Below are positions 33,676-44,928 of a stretch of DNA of 64,000 bases, piece after piece (within the stretch, counting starts at the first letter, position 1; every line of letters starts with the position of its first letter). This DNA is from Trigonopsis variabilis. Its lineage: Eukaryota; Ascomycota; Trigonopsidomycetes; Trigonopsidales; Trigonopsidaceae. Under the pieces are notes generated by a model. It ran no database searches, was not told where the DNA came from, and worked only from the letters and a program-made list of their open reading frames with translations. Where the stretch lies: assembly GCA_003707065.3 (NCBI GenBank), contig PPXM03000003.1:930001-994000 (forward strand). Direction: 5' to 3'. The translations under genes and the position numbers were made by a program.

Positions 33676-35285
33676 ATGAACTCGGAAAATGAGCTTTTTA
33701 CTGTCCAACCCCAAGGAGGGACGACAGCCTTGTCAATTTCTATATTTTTCCTTATAATTCAAGCAGGCGTTTCGGCAATAATATCCGATCTCATATGGAA
33801 GATAAGTTTTCACCGGACTCGAAATGATTTTTATAAACTTTGTCGATTTCTGTTTGATGCTACGGTCAGCTTGTCAATTGGACTGGCTGAATTGGCACTA
33901 TATGAAGTAACCGAATGGCTTGAGAGCAGGTATCTTATTTCTATGGCACTGCTAATACATAGGGCTCGATTTTTTGCCTGGTGGTTATCCACTAGAGCTC
34001 TGATGTTTTTTATAGTTTGGCTAATTCCTTTGGTTCAAATATTTAGCTGGGTCAATAAATATTCTCGTACGGTTACTTTCGGTCCTTTATTAACCTGTTA
34101 GTGTCAAGTCATAAGAATACTTTCATCCTTTCATCGCCACTCTTTCTGGTTTGGTTGTTTCTCTTCAGTAAAGTGGGAATTCTATTTCCCAAGCTTGTTA
34201 TGCCTCGTGGGACTATCTTAGGGGTCCTTTTTCCCGTCAATGAACATTCTCTGTCATGTATTGCATTAATAGGAGTGAGCGTAATGGCAGGTCTTGCGGG
34301 CATGGCCTCAATCAATGTTCCAAAAGTGATTTTTTTTCAGGGCAAAAGGTTAGTTAGTTTTCTCCTAAAGATTAACCTTCTAAGGCGTCCCATAACTCAA
34401 GCTGATATTGATTCCATCCAGCGAAATATCAGAGAGATAGATAATATGATCGAGCAGTCGTCGATTCGGCCTGCTGTTGGCCAGGCCCCTATAGGCAAAG
34501 TTAAGAGCTTCACCAATTTGGTTCAAAAAATGGTGCCTATAGGCAGGATGAGGGAGCGACGTGGTAAGTCATTGCTACCTCAAGCTGCTAATTCTATAGA
34601 ATTTTTTGAACGAGAGCAGGAACTTAAAGGATTGCGCACTATGAAAAGCTCTCTAGAACGGGATCTCAGTACCCTGAGATGGAGATTTCAAGAGCAAAAT
34701 TATCAAGATACCGTCCTAGGACATATAGTGCATTACGGAAATTACTGCTTTGCCATTTATTGTGTTTATAGGCTTGGAATGACACTAATAGTTAAAAACC
34801 CGTTTGTGTGGTCAGTATCATCTTTTTCTCAGACGGATCCTATAAGTAAAGCATTGGCAATTGTTGCCCAATATCTTGATCCGCAATTAGACATTCCTTC
34901 ATGGACCCGCCAGATTAGTTTTTTCTTATCTGGAAGCGTCTTTCTAGCAAGCATGACGGGAGTCGTCACTATTTTTAATAGATTGTCAAGGGCTTTACCG
35001 TCTCTACAAGATAGTAATCATCTCGCACTGATCATTGCCCAAATTTCTGGGATATACGCCCTCAGCACATGTCTACTGCTACGAAGTAACCTCCCTTCAA
35101 CAATGTCGACAGCCTTAACAAGGGCTATAGGAGCTCCATTGGATCCACTGCTGCTAGACTCGTGGTTCGACAGCGTTTTTCTAGTAGTGGCCGTACTCAC
35201 CGCCATTATTTCATACTTCTGGGCGGATCTAGAGTCTGATGTGTTGGATCTCGAGAATTTGGAAGAAGGAAAACGGTTTGATTAA
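33676..35285 (+). CDS. Golgi pH regulator (GPHR / ABA GPCR-type) membrane protein
   Basis: GPHR proteins are multi-pass anion channel-like proteins of the Golgi/ER. Exons are 33676-34066 and 34102-35285, with a 35-nt intron, giving 524 residues. There are about nine hydrophobic segments: five in the first 210 residues, a charged cytosolic loop (about 215-330) with EFFEREQELKGLRTMKSSL, then four more. Family blocks are GVSVMAGLAGMASINVPKV and FVWSVSSFSQTDPISKAL. The splice puts both halves in one frame. The ATG at 33676 is the first in frame; the same frame is open upstream from a TTG. Confidence 0.9.
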
Positions 35286-35743
35286 GTATTTTTTCATTCA
35301 TGTATAATATCTCATACTTCTGTTCCAGCATCCTTAGCATGATCACATTGTCGTCATTATCCTCTGTCAGCCCTAGCGAAAATGCGATAGGAGGCGAAGG
35401 CCGGGTAACCTGTTTCTGAATAATTTTCCCACCACCATCTGCTCCTTCTCTACTCTACTCTTGGAAAGGGAAAAAATTTAAAACTACTTGTATTATATAT
35501 ACATTTTTAAGTTTTCTTTCTCTTCTCCCCCCTTTCATTGGATTCTCATTTGTCTGGGGTTTTGTGTTGTACTTGGTGTTTGGTGCGTGAGCTCATCATT
35601 GTGAGAAAGCATCTCGAGGGGCTTGTTGTCCGCATATATCCTTCGAGGGTCTCCGATTGATTGTTTTAATAAATAATACTAATTCGTTAGCTTTGTGGAT
35701 ACGCCTATATTCGAACTAAATACACGCTTTTCCGACCTTTTTG
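35286..35743 (+). promoter_or_regulatory. eIF4G promoter / leader with pyrimidine tract
   Basis: This 458-bp region holds a strong CT-rich run at about 35512-35540 and a TATATATAC stretch just before it. CCGGGTAACC at 35401-35410 matches the Reb1-type core CGGGTAA. Pyrimidine-rich leaders are common in highly expressed fungal translation genes. The motif matches are direct; function is inferred. Confidence 0.35.
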
Positions 35744-38700
35744 ATGGGTTTGCCTCAAGATCGAACTAGCGAATCAAAATCTCAGGCGCCTTCTGATTTT
35801 AATAAAGGCCATTCAAAGACTCCGTCTACCGGTGTGCCACAAGTGCCTCCTGCTTTACCAATTGTTTCCCCTCCAGAATCGGCTTCGAATTCTTCAGCCG
35901 AGTCATTGAAAAGAACAAACGTTGTAATGCCATTTAGAAAAGTTCCTACTGGTCCAGTCATGAATAACTATCCTCAAGGTGGAATTCAATTTGGATCAAT
36001 AAATGAACCTGACCAAATCTCTAATGATTCAAACCAGGGATCGGCTTCCCCAACGCCTCAGGCAAATTTCGCTAGTGGTGGCTCTCAACCTCCCAACGCA
36101 TTAAGGCAAGGAGCTACGAAGAAGAAAGTCTTTGGATCTTTACAGGGATCAGAAGTAAATGCTCCTGAGGTAAGTCTCATGCTCTTATTTTTGAATTATT
36201 GCTGATATCTAGAAACCAAAGGAGGAAATCGAGACTCCGGCCAGACAACCTAGCCATGAACGTCGAAAATCACATGATGCCCATCGTGCTCCTATGTCTC
36301 CGGCTGCAGGTCATGTGTATTCTCCTATGGCTCCTCACATGTCTTCGCCGAATGCCATCAGCCAAGGTCCTCGTCCTTCTCCTGGTAACAGACCTCAAAA
36401 TATTCCAATGAATTATCATCAACCAGGTTATACATTTACTCCTAATCATCGGGCAGGAAATGCGATAGACCCAAGAATAGCCAACCGCGGATCCAATGTG
36501 ATGCCTACTTCTCCCGGTTACTATGGACCGGTGATGCCATATGGTCCTTATTCTGCGTCGCCTCCTAATGCTCAGTCTATCTATTATGGTGGTGCTGTTC
36601 CTTTTACTGGAATGAAAGAAGGTGCCTCATTTAATCCTGCTAATCGTATGCATATGAGAGGGAATGAACCTGTCATGAGTCCTCAATTAGTGAACATAGG
36701 AGTACCTGGATACCCAGGGGCCCCGATGTTCACCGCTCCATCTATGGCTTATCAGCCTGGTCGTCCTTTTCATGGTACTCCTCCCCAACAACACCCACAG
36801 CCTGGACGAAGCCCTGTGAATGATTGGAATAGACCTGCTAATTATTCTGCCGATCGATCAACTCCCCTTATCAGCAAGCCTACAGGATCAAAAGCCATTC
36901 GCATTGTCAACCCTGAAACTAAGGAAGAGGTTGTTCTTTCTCCATCTCCTGCTACTCCTCGTGCTTCAGGATCTTCCGTTCCTTCTCCTACTCCTAAGAA
37001 ATCGACTCCTACTCCCGTTCCTGCGAAAAATGATCATGAGCAGCTTAATGTACCTGTTCAGTCTCCTGCTCATGTTCCAACCCATACCTCTAGTCATGCT
37101 CCTAGCCACAGTCCTGCTCATGCTCCAGTTGTGTTGACCGAGGAAGAGAAGCAAGAGCGACAGAATCGAATGAAGGCTCAATTTTTTGCTGCTGTGGCAT
37201 CCGATAAAAACCATACAAGCTCTCAGGTTTCTAATGAGGTCATTGAAAAGATTGAGTCTAAAGAAAACGAAGGCGCTGTGGCTACCGAGACGAAATCCTC
37301 GATTTCAAATGAAGCCGTATCTTCTGGGAAGACTAAAGAGTCTGGTTCGTCTGTTCTCCCTGAGGCTAAGGAAACAGTGAAAGTAGAATCTGCTGTTGTG
37401 GTTGAACTTGCTCAAGCTCCTTCTCTGCCAAAGGCCGAGGAGGTGAAATCTACTGAAAATGGTTTGGTTCAAGTAGACGAGTCATCTCCTATCGCTCCTA
37501 TTGAGTCTTCATCAGTCTCTTTCAAAGAAGGGAATAAAGAGGAAAGTGACAGGGACTCTACAGGTCTAAGTGAAGAGAAGCATGGATCGGAACTTGAGTC
37601 TACCGATATTGAAGACAAAAAGGTTGAGGACCAAGGAGATAAACCTAGCGCAGAGGAATCTGCTGCTCAACGGCCTGCCTCACCAGATGACTTATCTGAT
37701 GACTCAGAAAAGGACGAAGAACCTCTTCCCACTGAGCCCGTGAGCTCTTATTCCAGCCATAAGCGTATCAAAATCGAAGATTTTAATTCAATTAAGTATC
37801 CTCTCAATGTGTGTTTCCCTGAATCTCTTAAGCAAAGCAAGAATGGTCATTTTCATTACCCTATAATATTTTTGCAGCAATTCAAAGAAGTCAGCTACGA
37901 GAAGCCAACAGATGATTGGGACGACTACATAAAAAAGATAATCGGGGACGATCAATTGAAAGGTGGCTCTGGTAAATCCATGTCCAAGTCATCCAGTAAG
38001 AGCTTTAATGCAGGCAACACTGGTATGATGGGATCATTCTCTGTTGGCATGTCGAAGCCTGCTGCTACATCTGACGCGCGCTTTGCGCAGAGCACGGCTC
38101 GCATGCAAACAGGTTCAGTGTTCGGAGGAGGTTTCCAACGAGGTTCTTTGTCTCGCAATGGCTCCTCATCTCAACTAGGTCCGAACGCGTCGAAAGGCCG
38201 CCAAGGCTCGCGCAAAGGTCGTTCAGGAACTTCTGAGAAAGGCTCTGGTGGCTCTGGGGCACCTGCAAATGCAGAACCTGCTGTGCCAGTCGAGCCATTG
38301 AAGATGTCTGCTAACCGATGGAAGCCTAGATCTAGAGCTGAACCTGAGGTCACAGATGATGGGCTCATGCCTCCTGAAGTCGTGCAGAGGAAAGTTAATC
38401 TGCTATTGAATAAGATGACGCTAGAGAATTTTGACCGTGTATCTGACAAGATTCTCGATATTGCAGCTCAATCGAAGAAAGAGACGGATGGTCGAACATT
38501 ACGACAGATCATTGCTCTTACATTTGCAAAGGCTACCGATGAATCTCATTGGGCCAAGATGTATGCGCAATTCTGTACAAAGATGATAAACTCTATTGAT
38601 CCTGATATCCGAGATGAAAGTTTGAAGGAGGATAAGAATGGAAAACCTTTGACTGGTGGTTTCCTTTTCCGAAAATACCTCCTTTCCAACTGTCAAGAGG

Positions 38701-39440
38701 AGTTTGAGAAGGGATGGAAGGTCGATATGCCTCCTCTTCCTGATGAGAATGCTCCTCGGACTCCGGAGACTGAAGCTGCGGCTGACGCATATTACAAGGC
38801 TGCTGCTATTAAACGGCGTGGTCTGGGTTTAGTTCGCTTCATTGGAGAGCTTTATACCTTTGGCGCTCTTTCTGAAAAAATCATGTTTACTTGTATACAA
38901 AAGTTGGTCGGAGAAACAAATAACCCCGAAGAGGAGGAGGTTGAATCGCTGTGCAAGCTGCTTACGACTGTTGGTGCTCTGTTAGACCAAAGCCGAAACA
39001 GGTCTGGAAAGGAACGCATGGATGTGTTCTTCCAACGCATTAAGCTCATGCTAAATTCGCCAAGCTTATCAAGTCGGATAAAGTTTATGATCATGGATGT
39101 GATTGATTTACGGAAGTCAGACTGGAAGAGTGCTCGAGATGCCAAAGGACCTACCACTATTGCTGCCATTCATGAAGAGGCTGCTGCCAAGGCTAAGGCC
39201 GATGAATTGGCTCGAGCAAATGCCAAGCGAAACAAAGGTTTTGGTATGGGTAGTCGCAGTGGTAGTAGCGCGGGAGATAACTGGCAGACAAGCCGGTCAA
39301 ACAATCAAGCGGTTGATTTGTCGAATTTTGGCCGAATCAGGTCTTCTGGGAACAACCAAGGTCAACAAAATCTCGGTCCGGGGGATATGTTTAATTCCAG
39401 TCGGAGCGGCAGTGGGAATCCTTTCAGACTTTTGGAGTAG
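35744..39440 (+). CDS. eIF4G: Translation initiation factor eIF4G
   Basis: eIF4G is the scaffold that joins cap-binding eIF4E, eIF4A and Pab1. Exons are 35744-36169 and 36213-39440, with a 43-nt intron, giving 1217 residues. The first 650 residues are Pro, Ser, Gln and Glu-rich and disordered. A eIF4E-contact-like segment, YPIIFLQQFKEV, lies near residue 690. The MIF4G domain spans about 860-1110 (KMTLENFDRVSDKIL, GRTLRQIIALTFAKATDE, AIKRRGLGLVRFIGELY). An RS/Gly-rich tail follows. No second MA3-type domain is present, as in other fungi. Confidence 0.95.
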
Positions 39441-40714
39441 AAGGATCGTGGCGGAAAAGTTCTGAGGGATTAATTGCTGTGTTTTATTTTGAGTGATGTG
39501 AAGTATGTACAATAAAGTATGTACAGTTCTTTCGTAAGGATACAGAGGCGAACACAGGACAGAGTATAACTATAGCCGGCATCTAGTGATATAAATATTA
39601 TCTATGGGAAAATACAGGTATCTCGGACAACGCGATTCGAGAGCGAGTTGTGAGGAACGGTTAGCCCTGAGTCATGAAGCGATAGATCATGGATAATCAT
39701 TCTGGCATGAGATGGATTGACACAGAACAAACACTTACGGAGCAATAGCTAAATCGTCCGACGAATGCAAACGTTGAGGGTCACTTTTGCGGCAAAACAT
39801 AGGGATTGGGTCAGCTATGGGGATGATGGAGCGCACTAGGGTAAGCACGGTATGATATAACGCACTAACGGTCCGAATTGTCTGGAAACAATGCACGATC
39901 AGTGTGTGAAGAGAGGACTGGAGTTATTACAGGATGAGACAACGTATGATACCTCGAGGTGTGGACGCGGGGGGCAGAGTAGTGCTATCACCGCACAACG
40001 GGTTGTTCATGTCCATGTCCTCTGTCGGAATAAAACTCAATTTAGGACTATGTATCGATATACAAGCATTGTCTGCGGCATGAAGTGACGCATAAGTCAA
40101 GGTAAGTATAGAAATCAGAGCACTCAGAGGAAATAACAGGATATCATGAGAAACTGAAAGAGAGCATTCAAGCATGGACTTCAGTAATACCAGAACCGTT
40201 CTAATAATACCTGTCGATCTTATCAAGCAATAGCGAGCTCTAGGTGTAAGACTAGCTAGTAAGACATCCTGCTGGAGGGCATGGGCAAAGATATTTAGGG
40301 TTCTGTTAAACAAGGGCTGGGTATAAGCTCACGAGATATAAACTTAAACCTCACCATATTGAATAAAGACATAATTAAGGTATAGTGCGACGACTTGTTT
40401 AGCAGCTGTGGAGTAAATGAAGCGAGATGTCGTCTGTAACAGATGTAGCGTTGAACTTTAAATGACTAGGACACAGTCATTGTTACTCTTCCTTCTGATC
40501 GTTCTCACACTTCTGACTACTAAGCTTCTGATTCACTCTTGCTCTGGCGTTCTCTAGAGTTGGGTTTTGAAAATCGGTATTTGACTCTAAAGACAGTCCA
40601 ACTTTTCCACTCATTCGGAAAGGATCTTACCGCTGAGCCTTGATAAATTGAAAGGTTTTCGAGAAGGGGTGTTTAATATTCTGATATCTTTTTCACAGAC
40701 TTGGATAAAAGAAA
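39441..40714. other. 1.27-kb intergenic region without a gene
   Basis: I read both strands and found only short unrelated frames. There is no recognisable RNA gene, transposon end or long repeat. The last 250 bp before the RRM gene are pyrimidine-rich and are probably its promoter and leader. The spacer is three to ten times the usual spacing in this window. Confidence 0.4.
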
Positions 40715-41742
40715 ATGGTCGAAGAAAATGCCTTGGCACTTCGGCTGGGTCGGGCTTCTGTGACCAAGAAGAAGTCGGGAAAATCGAAGCCTCAACCACG
40801 TATAAAAGGCAACTCTGATGTCTCTACTAAGGGAGCTTCTTTGTTTGATATCTTAGGTCGTGCTGATACAAAGGAGCCGAAAAGACAAGCCAATAATAAC
40901 GTGGCAAAGAGTCGATTGTTTGATTTAATACGTCCTAGGGATGGACAAGGATCTAAGGCTGCAAAAGAGCAAATTGAAAATGCGTTTAAAAGAAAACAGC
41001 TTGGGGATTCTAAAAAAGGACGTTCTAATGTAATGAAAAATCAACGGGGTCAAGCGAGTAGAGAACCCGGAGGGTCTCGAAAGAGACATGATCGTCCAAG
41101 GCGTGATGAAGAACCTGAGGATTCGAATGTACAAACCAAAAGATTGCCACGACCATCGATTGTTGCATCAGAAGGACTACCAAATACCAATCAATATCAG
41201 ATTAAGAAGAGTACTCTGATAACGTTTACCCGAGTACAGATCTTGAACCTCGCGGCGGGAACCACTAAAGATGACTTATTTTACTTCTTGTCAAATTTAG
41301 GAGGATGCGTCGAATGTAATGTAATTGAGAATGGATCGTCTGTTTCCGCCAATGTCCTTTTTGATCAAGAGATATCTGCCAAAAACTGCGTCTCAAATCT
41401 ACACAATGCTGTCGCAGACGGTAAGTTTACACTCAAGTATGGAAGCGTTACTAATTACTTAGGTCGAGTACTAGAAGCTTTTCTCTTACCATCGACTGCC
41501 CTTCCTAGTTCTAATATTCCGTCTCAGTCGAATGCTATATCCTATGGGTCAGTCGATTGGACTGCCAGTGCTAGTCAGACTCAGGCACAACCAACGGCAG
41601 CACAGTCCCGGCAGAATGAAATACCCTATGCTGAAGAAAAACTGTAAGTCGCTAGTATTCTGAGAGACAACTAACTTTAAGTCCTCCCTTGTATAGTGAT
41701 CTCATCGTGCGAAAGGGCAGAGGGTTCGGAAATCGCATGTGA
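40715..41742 (+). CDS. RRM-containing RNA-binding protein, possibly ALYREF/Yra1 type
   Basis: Exons are 40715-41643 and 41682-41742, with a 38-nt intron, giving 329 residues. The N-terminal 150 residues are very basic and disordered (KKKSGKSKPQPR, SRKRHDRPRRDEE). A degenerate RRM follows at about 175-235, with VQILNLAAGTTKDDLFYFLS as the first strand and helix. The last exon adds PPLYSDLIVRKGRGFGNRM, a motif like the short C-terminal helix and Arg/Gly end of mRNA export adaptors. Nuclear mRNA packaging or export is the likely role, but the RRM is divergent and orthology to Yra1/Mlo3 is uncertain. Confidence 0.5.
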
Positions 41743-41946
41743 GGCTTATCTGTATTTTTAATGCTAGAATCTTACAATGGAGACTAGATTGAATAGCATT
41801 TTAAGATTCTCTGTATACTCTTCTTGGATTTTCGCTTGCCAAAGTGCTACTATTGAATCGTTCATTCGTCTATAGGATCTATATTGGCTTCTATCACTTC
41901 TATAAGTCTATAATCGCTTTTAGAGATCAGAATTGGGAACCGGCGA

Positions 41947-43151
41947 CTACTTAGGAAGGGGTAGCTCGTTGTACAGCTTCTCGCCCCGTTCCAGTCTGTT
42001 CAGGTTCTCGGTGAAGATGTTGAATGTTCGCTGCAAGTATTTGAGAGAAAATGAAGAATAGTGCGGAGTGATCACGATATTCTTGGCCTTCCATAAAGGA
42101 TCATCAGATGGCAGGGGTTCAGGGTCTGTCACGTCCAATGCAGCGCCCGCAAGGGTTTCGTTATTCAAAGCTTCAATTAAAGCCTCAGAATCAATGACTC
42201 CGCCGCGTGCAATGTTGATTATATAGGCATCCTTTAATAACTTGAACTCTTCTTTTCCCAGCATCTTTGCCGATTGAGGTGTTAATGGACAGGCCACAAC
42301 CAGACACGAAAGACCGCAAGACAGAAAATCTGCATATTCTTCCTTGCCACAATACCATTTCTCTGGTATTTGACCTAGAGCGTCCCCTGACCCAGGAACT
42401 GAAAGCTCTGGCTCTCGTTCTTTTTGGGGAGGGTTTCTAAAACTATAGACGACCACTCGTTGACCCATGGCTTGGCAGATCTTAGCCAATTGTCGGCCGA
42501 TATTTCCATATCCAATGATACCGCTTGAAAATAAGCTGAATTCTCTAAGCAAGCCACTTACACTTTGTCCCCCCAGGTATCGTCGATCTTGTCGCGAGCA
42601 CTGTACAGCTCGCTTTTTGCCCAATGAGCCTGGTCAAAATATCTAAGAGTCAATGTTTTCTGCAAGAGCAAGCCTTACTTGTAGCAGTCCCGGAGTTTAC
42701 GCTTCCAAGCCAAGTACATCATCACGCAATACTCGGAGATCTGAGGTCTTGAGGTCGTTAGCACCGAGAAAAGAAAACCATCAACGTACCCATGGACACC
42801 AGCTGAGTTGGTGAACTTGATTTCTGGTCGAGCTTTCCGGAATTTCTCCGAATGTTCGGATCCCGACGACAGCAGATGGATATATTTAAGATTCTTGGCC
42901 TTGTCAGGGAGAGGAAAATTCTGAAAAGTAGCCAAGACGTCGCATTTCTCCCATTCCTCTAATTCGTCAGCAAATCAACCAATTTACTCACCGTCGCTAA
43001 ATGCTGCCGACGGCTTCTCTTGGTATGTTTCGACTTTGCGAACAACAATGTCTCCCGCATCTTTAAAGGCTGATCTGATCTGGCTAATTATATTCTCAGG
43101 ATCTGTGTAGCCATGCACGGCCGATTGAGTTACGAGGATATTCAGCCCCAT
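41947..43151 (-). CDS. D-isomer specific 2-hydroxyacid dehydrogenase
   Basis: This is an NAD(P)-dependent oxidoreductase of the formate/glycerate dehydrogenase family. Exons are 43151-42992, 42958-42790, 42747-42679, 42642-42562 and 42523-41947, with introns of 33, 42, 36 and 38 nt, giving 351 residues. The catalytic half starts MGLNILVTQSAVHGY. The Rossmann fingerprint is VGIIGYGNIGRQ. The NAD-domain signature is INIARGGVIDSEAL, and the catalytic His is in VITPHYSSFS. All five exons join in frame. The substrate cannot be told; similar fungal proteins act on hydroxypyruvate, glyoxylate or unknown 2-ketoacids. Confidence 0.88.
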
Positions 43152-44179
43152 AGTTATAATTTCTGTGTTGGCTGGACTATGACTCAGTCTACATTTTATT
43201 CACCATTGAGGGTTGTTATGGCGACTCGTAGCCGATACCAGCTTATCGGCAATCATTAAAGATCGATACGTCGGCAAAGTGAAATGAACTTTGCCGCACA
43301 AATTTGCATACCCACGGAGTATAAAAGCTTGAGCATCCATAATATATCCGCGACATAAAGCGTTGACGAGCATGATACTCTATTTAAAGGAACTATTCGT
43401 TATTATACCATCTGCGAGATATTTACCGAGCCTGGCGGCGTAAAATAATTTCATTTAGCTGTAAACTGCATCTTCGGTTTCGGATACCCGGTTAATTTGT
43501 GGCCGGTTAGACTTACCGAGCTGGTTAGTCTGGAGGACTTCGATGTGTCCTACATTATTGAAGAGAATAATTCGGAGAAGATTACAGTTAGGGAAGAGAA
43601 ATGATTTCGGCTTGAAGATAGCACTCTACGAGCCTTTCTACAGAATTGGTGACGAATTAATGGATTGGAAGGAGTCTCTAGTGGACCTTCAGAATTTATA
43701 TGAAGTCTGATCGATCATAACTAGAACTTTCTCAGCTTCCCAAACCTCTAGAAAAGCATCGCATATCAGACAGATCCTTCATGATACAATTGGGAATGAT
43801 GAAGACCCTTGTTGCTTCGTCACCGAATAGGGAATACTACACTCTATTAAGAGCATGAAAGTGGAACTTGTTGAAGAAGTTACCGTCACTACAATCAGCG
43901 ATAAGCTATCACAAGCCTATCGAACAGTAAGAGACTGAGGAGTGGAAGGGGAACTCTGCTTCGATCGCCTACAGGACATCATGATAAGACAGAAAACTGG
44001 AAATACATTTAAAGGAACCGAAATGCCTACATCTCAGAAAAGAAGAAATGACAGCCACTTACGGAAGTACGGATAGTAGATAGAGTACATAGCACTAGCC
44101 GTGTAGTCTATCTCTTATCCGTATTTCTAATGATGGAAACTCCCGAAATGACTATTCATCCTATCAGATTCCGATACTC
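43152..44179. other. 1.0-kb intergenic region upstream of the dehydrogenase
   Basis: There is no gene on either strand. Apart from the two dyads listed separately, an imperfect hairpin of about 20-bp arms occurs near 44064-44130 (ACGGATAGTAGATAG against CTATCTCTTATCCGT). The region ends at the 94-bp inverted repeat. Confidence 0.4.
43231..43296. promoter_or_regulatory. Two short perfect dyads upstream of the dehydrogenase
   Basis: GCCGATA (43231-43237) pairs with TATCGGC (43244-43250) across 6 nt. CGGCAAAGT (43272-43280) pairs with ACTTTGCCG (43288-43296) across 7 nt. They lie 80-146 bp upstream of the dehydrogenase ATG. Both contain the CGGC core, so they may be binding sites for a dimeric regulator. 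This is inferred from symmetry and position only. Confidence 0.3.
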
Positions 44180-44461
44180 TAATCAAATCTAACAGCTAAA
44201 GAAGAAAGCATGACAGGATCGCTCGATCTCCCCTAGTAGTGGGATCCATCTCTGGGTAACAAGAAAACCTCGGTATGTCTAACCCAACACAAATTAACCA
44301 GGGGCTCTCCGATTTCAAGGCTCACTGTTATTGTTCCTGCAAGCCTTGGCTTGGTGGACGGCTGACACCGGGCTTTTCTTGTTACCCAGAGATGGATCCC
44401 ACTACTAGGGGAGATCGAGCGATCCTGTCATGTTTTCTTCTTTAGCTGTTAGATTTGATTA
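44180..44461. repeat. 282-bp inverted-repeat element with 94-bp arms
   Basis: The left arm, 44180-44273, and the right arm, 44368-44461, are reverse complements over 94 nt with only three mismatches (one at the G/A of AAGAAAGCATG, two near the loop). A 94-nt unpaired centre lies between them and holds a small CAAGGC/GCCTTG stem. Both outer ends read TA next to ATCAAATC, so a TA target duplication is possible. That would fit a Tc1/mariner-type MITE, but a foldback element or local inverted duplication is equally open. The right arm supplies the last three codons and the stop of the neighbouring orphan ORF. No transposase is present. Confidence 0.85.
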
Positions 44462-44928
44462 AGAGGAAGTCGGAATTTGATGATGTAGCGCGAACGAGCA
44501 TTGGGCTGTCCGGCGACATGATTGTTTTTCTTGACAGCGCTTGAGGTTGCGCTATCGGCATGGCTGGAAATAGATTTCGATACCGTGGGCCCGTCAGGAA
44601 GTCTCTTTTCAGGCTCTTTGTTGTTGTCCCTGTAAGGCTTGAGCTTGGTAGGTGAGCTGTCGGGTTTCCATCTATCCTTGTGCCAACGAAGAGGCACAAC
44701 TTCATAGAAAGGTGCATCGTGGGAGTTGGCCTTCACAAGATCTGTACAAACTTTCTTGCGATCAGGTCTCCGAAGTAAAGGGGGAGTAAACAACATTTCT
44801 GCACTAGGGGAAGGCTTTTTTGATACCATGGCGTAGCACGAAGCCAAGGAGGCACTGGGATCTCCTGGTAAGAATACAGAACCAGGCCCAGGGCAAGCAC
44901 CTACTGCCTTGGGACGTTGGGAGCTCAT
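44449..44928 (-). CDS. Small orphan ORF ending inside the inverted repeat
   Basis: This single frame encodes 159 residues from an ATG at 44928. I recognise no domain. It is basic and rich in Pro, Ser and Lys, with LLRRPDRKKVCTDLVKAN and APFYEVVPLRWHKDRWKP as the most structured-looking parts. The last codons (NQI and stop) lie in the right arm of the inverted repeat, so the present C-terminus was probably set by that insertion. It is divergent from the UspA gene. It may be a real lineage-specific gene or a remnant; conservation would decide. Confidence 0.45.
   Translation of the reverse strand: MSSQRPKAVGACPGPGSVFLPGDPSASLASCYAMVSKKPSPSAEMLFTPPLLRRPDRKKVCTDLVKANSHDAPFYEVVPLRWHKDRWKPDSSPTKLKPYRDNNKEPEKRLPDGPTVSKSISSHADSATSSAVKKNNHVAGQPNARSRYIIKFRLPLNQI

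Noticed and set aside
36820-37380. Leu-rich frames inside eIF4G on both strands
   Set aside because: They are frame shadows of a Pro/Ser/Glu-rich disordered coding region.
43152-44179. Possible decayed retroelement in the long spacer
   Set aside because: I see no reverse transcriptase, integrase, capsid or LTR-like direct repeats; only short dyads are visible.
44442-44717. 91-codon frame overlapping the orphan ORF on the same strand
   Set aside because: It is a shifted-frame shadow; the 159-codon frame starts at a proper ATG and is longer.
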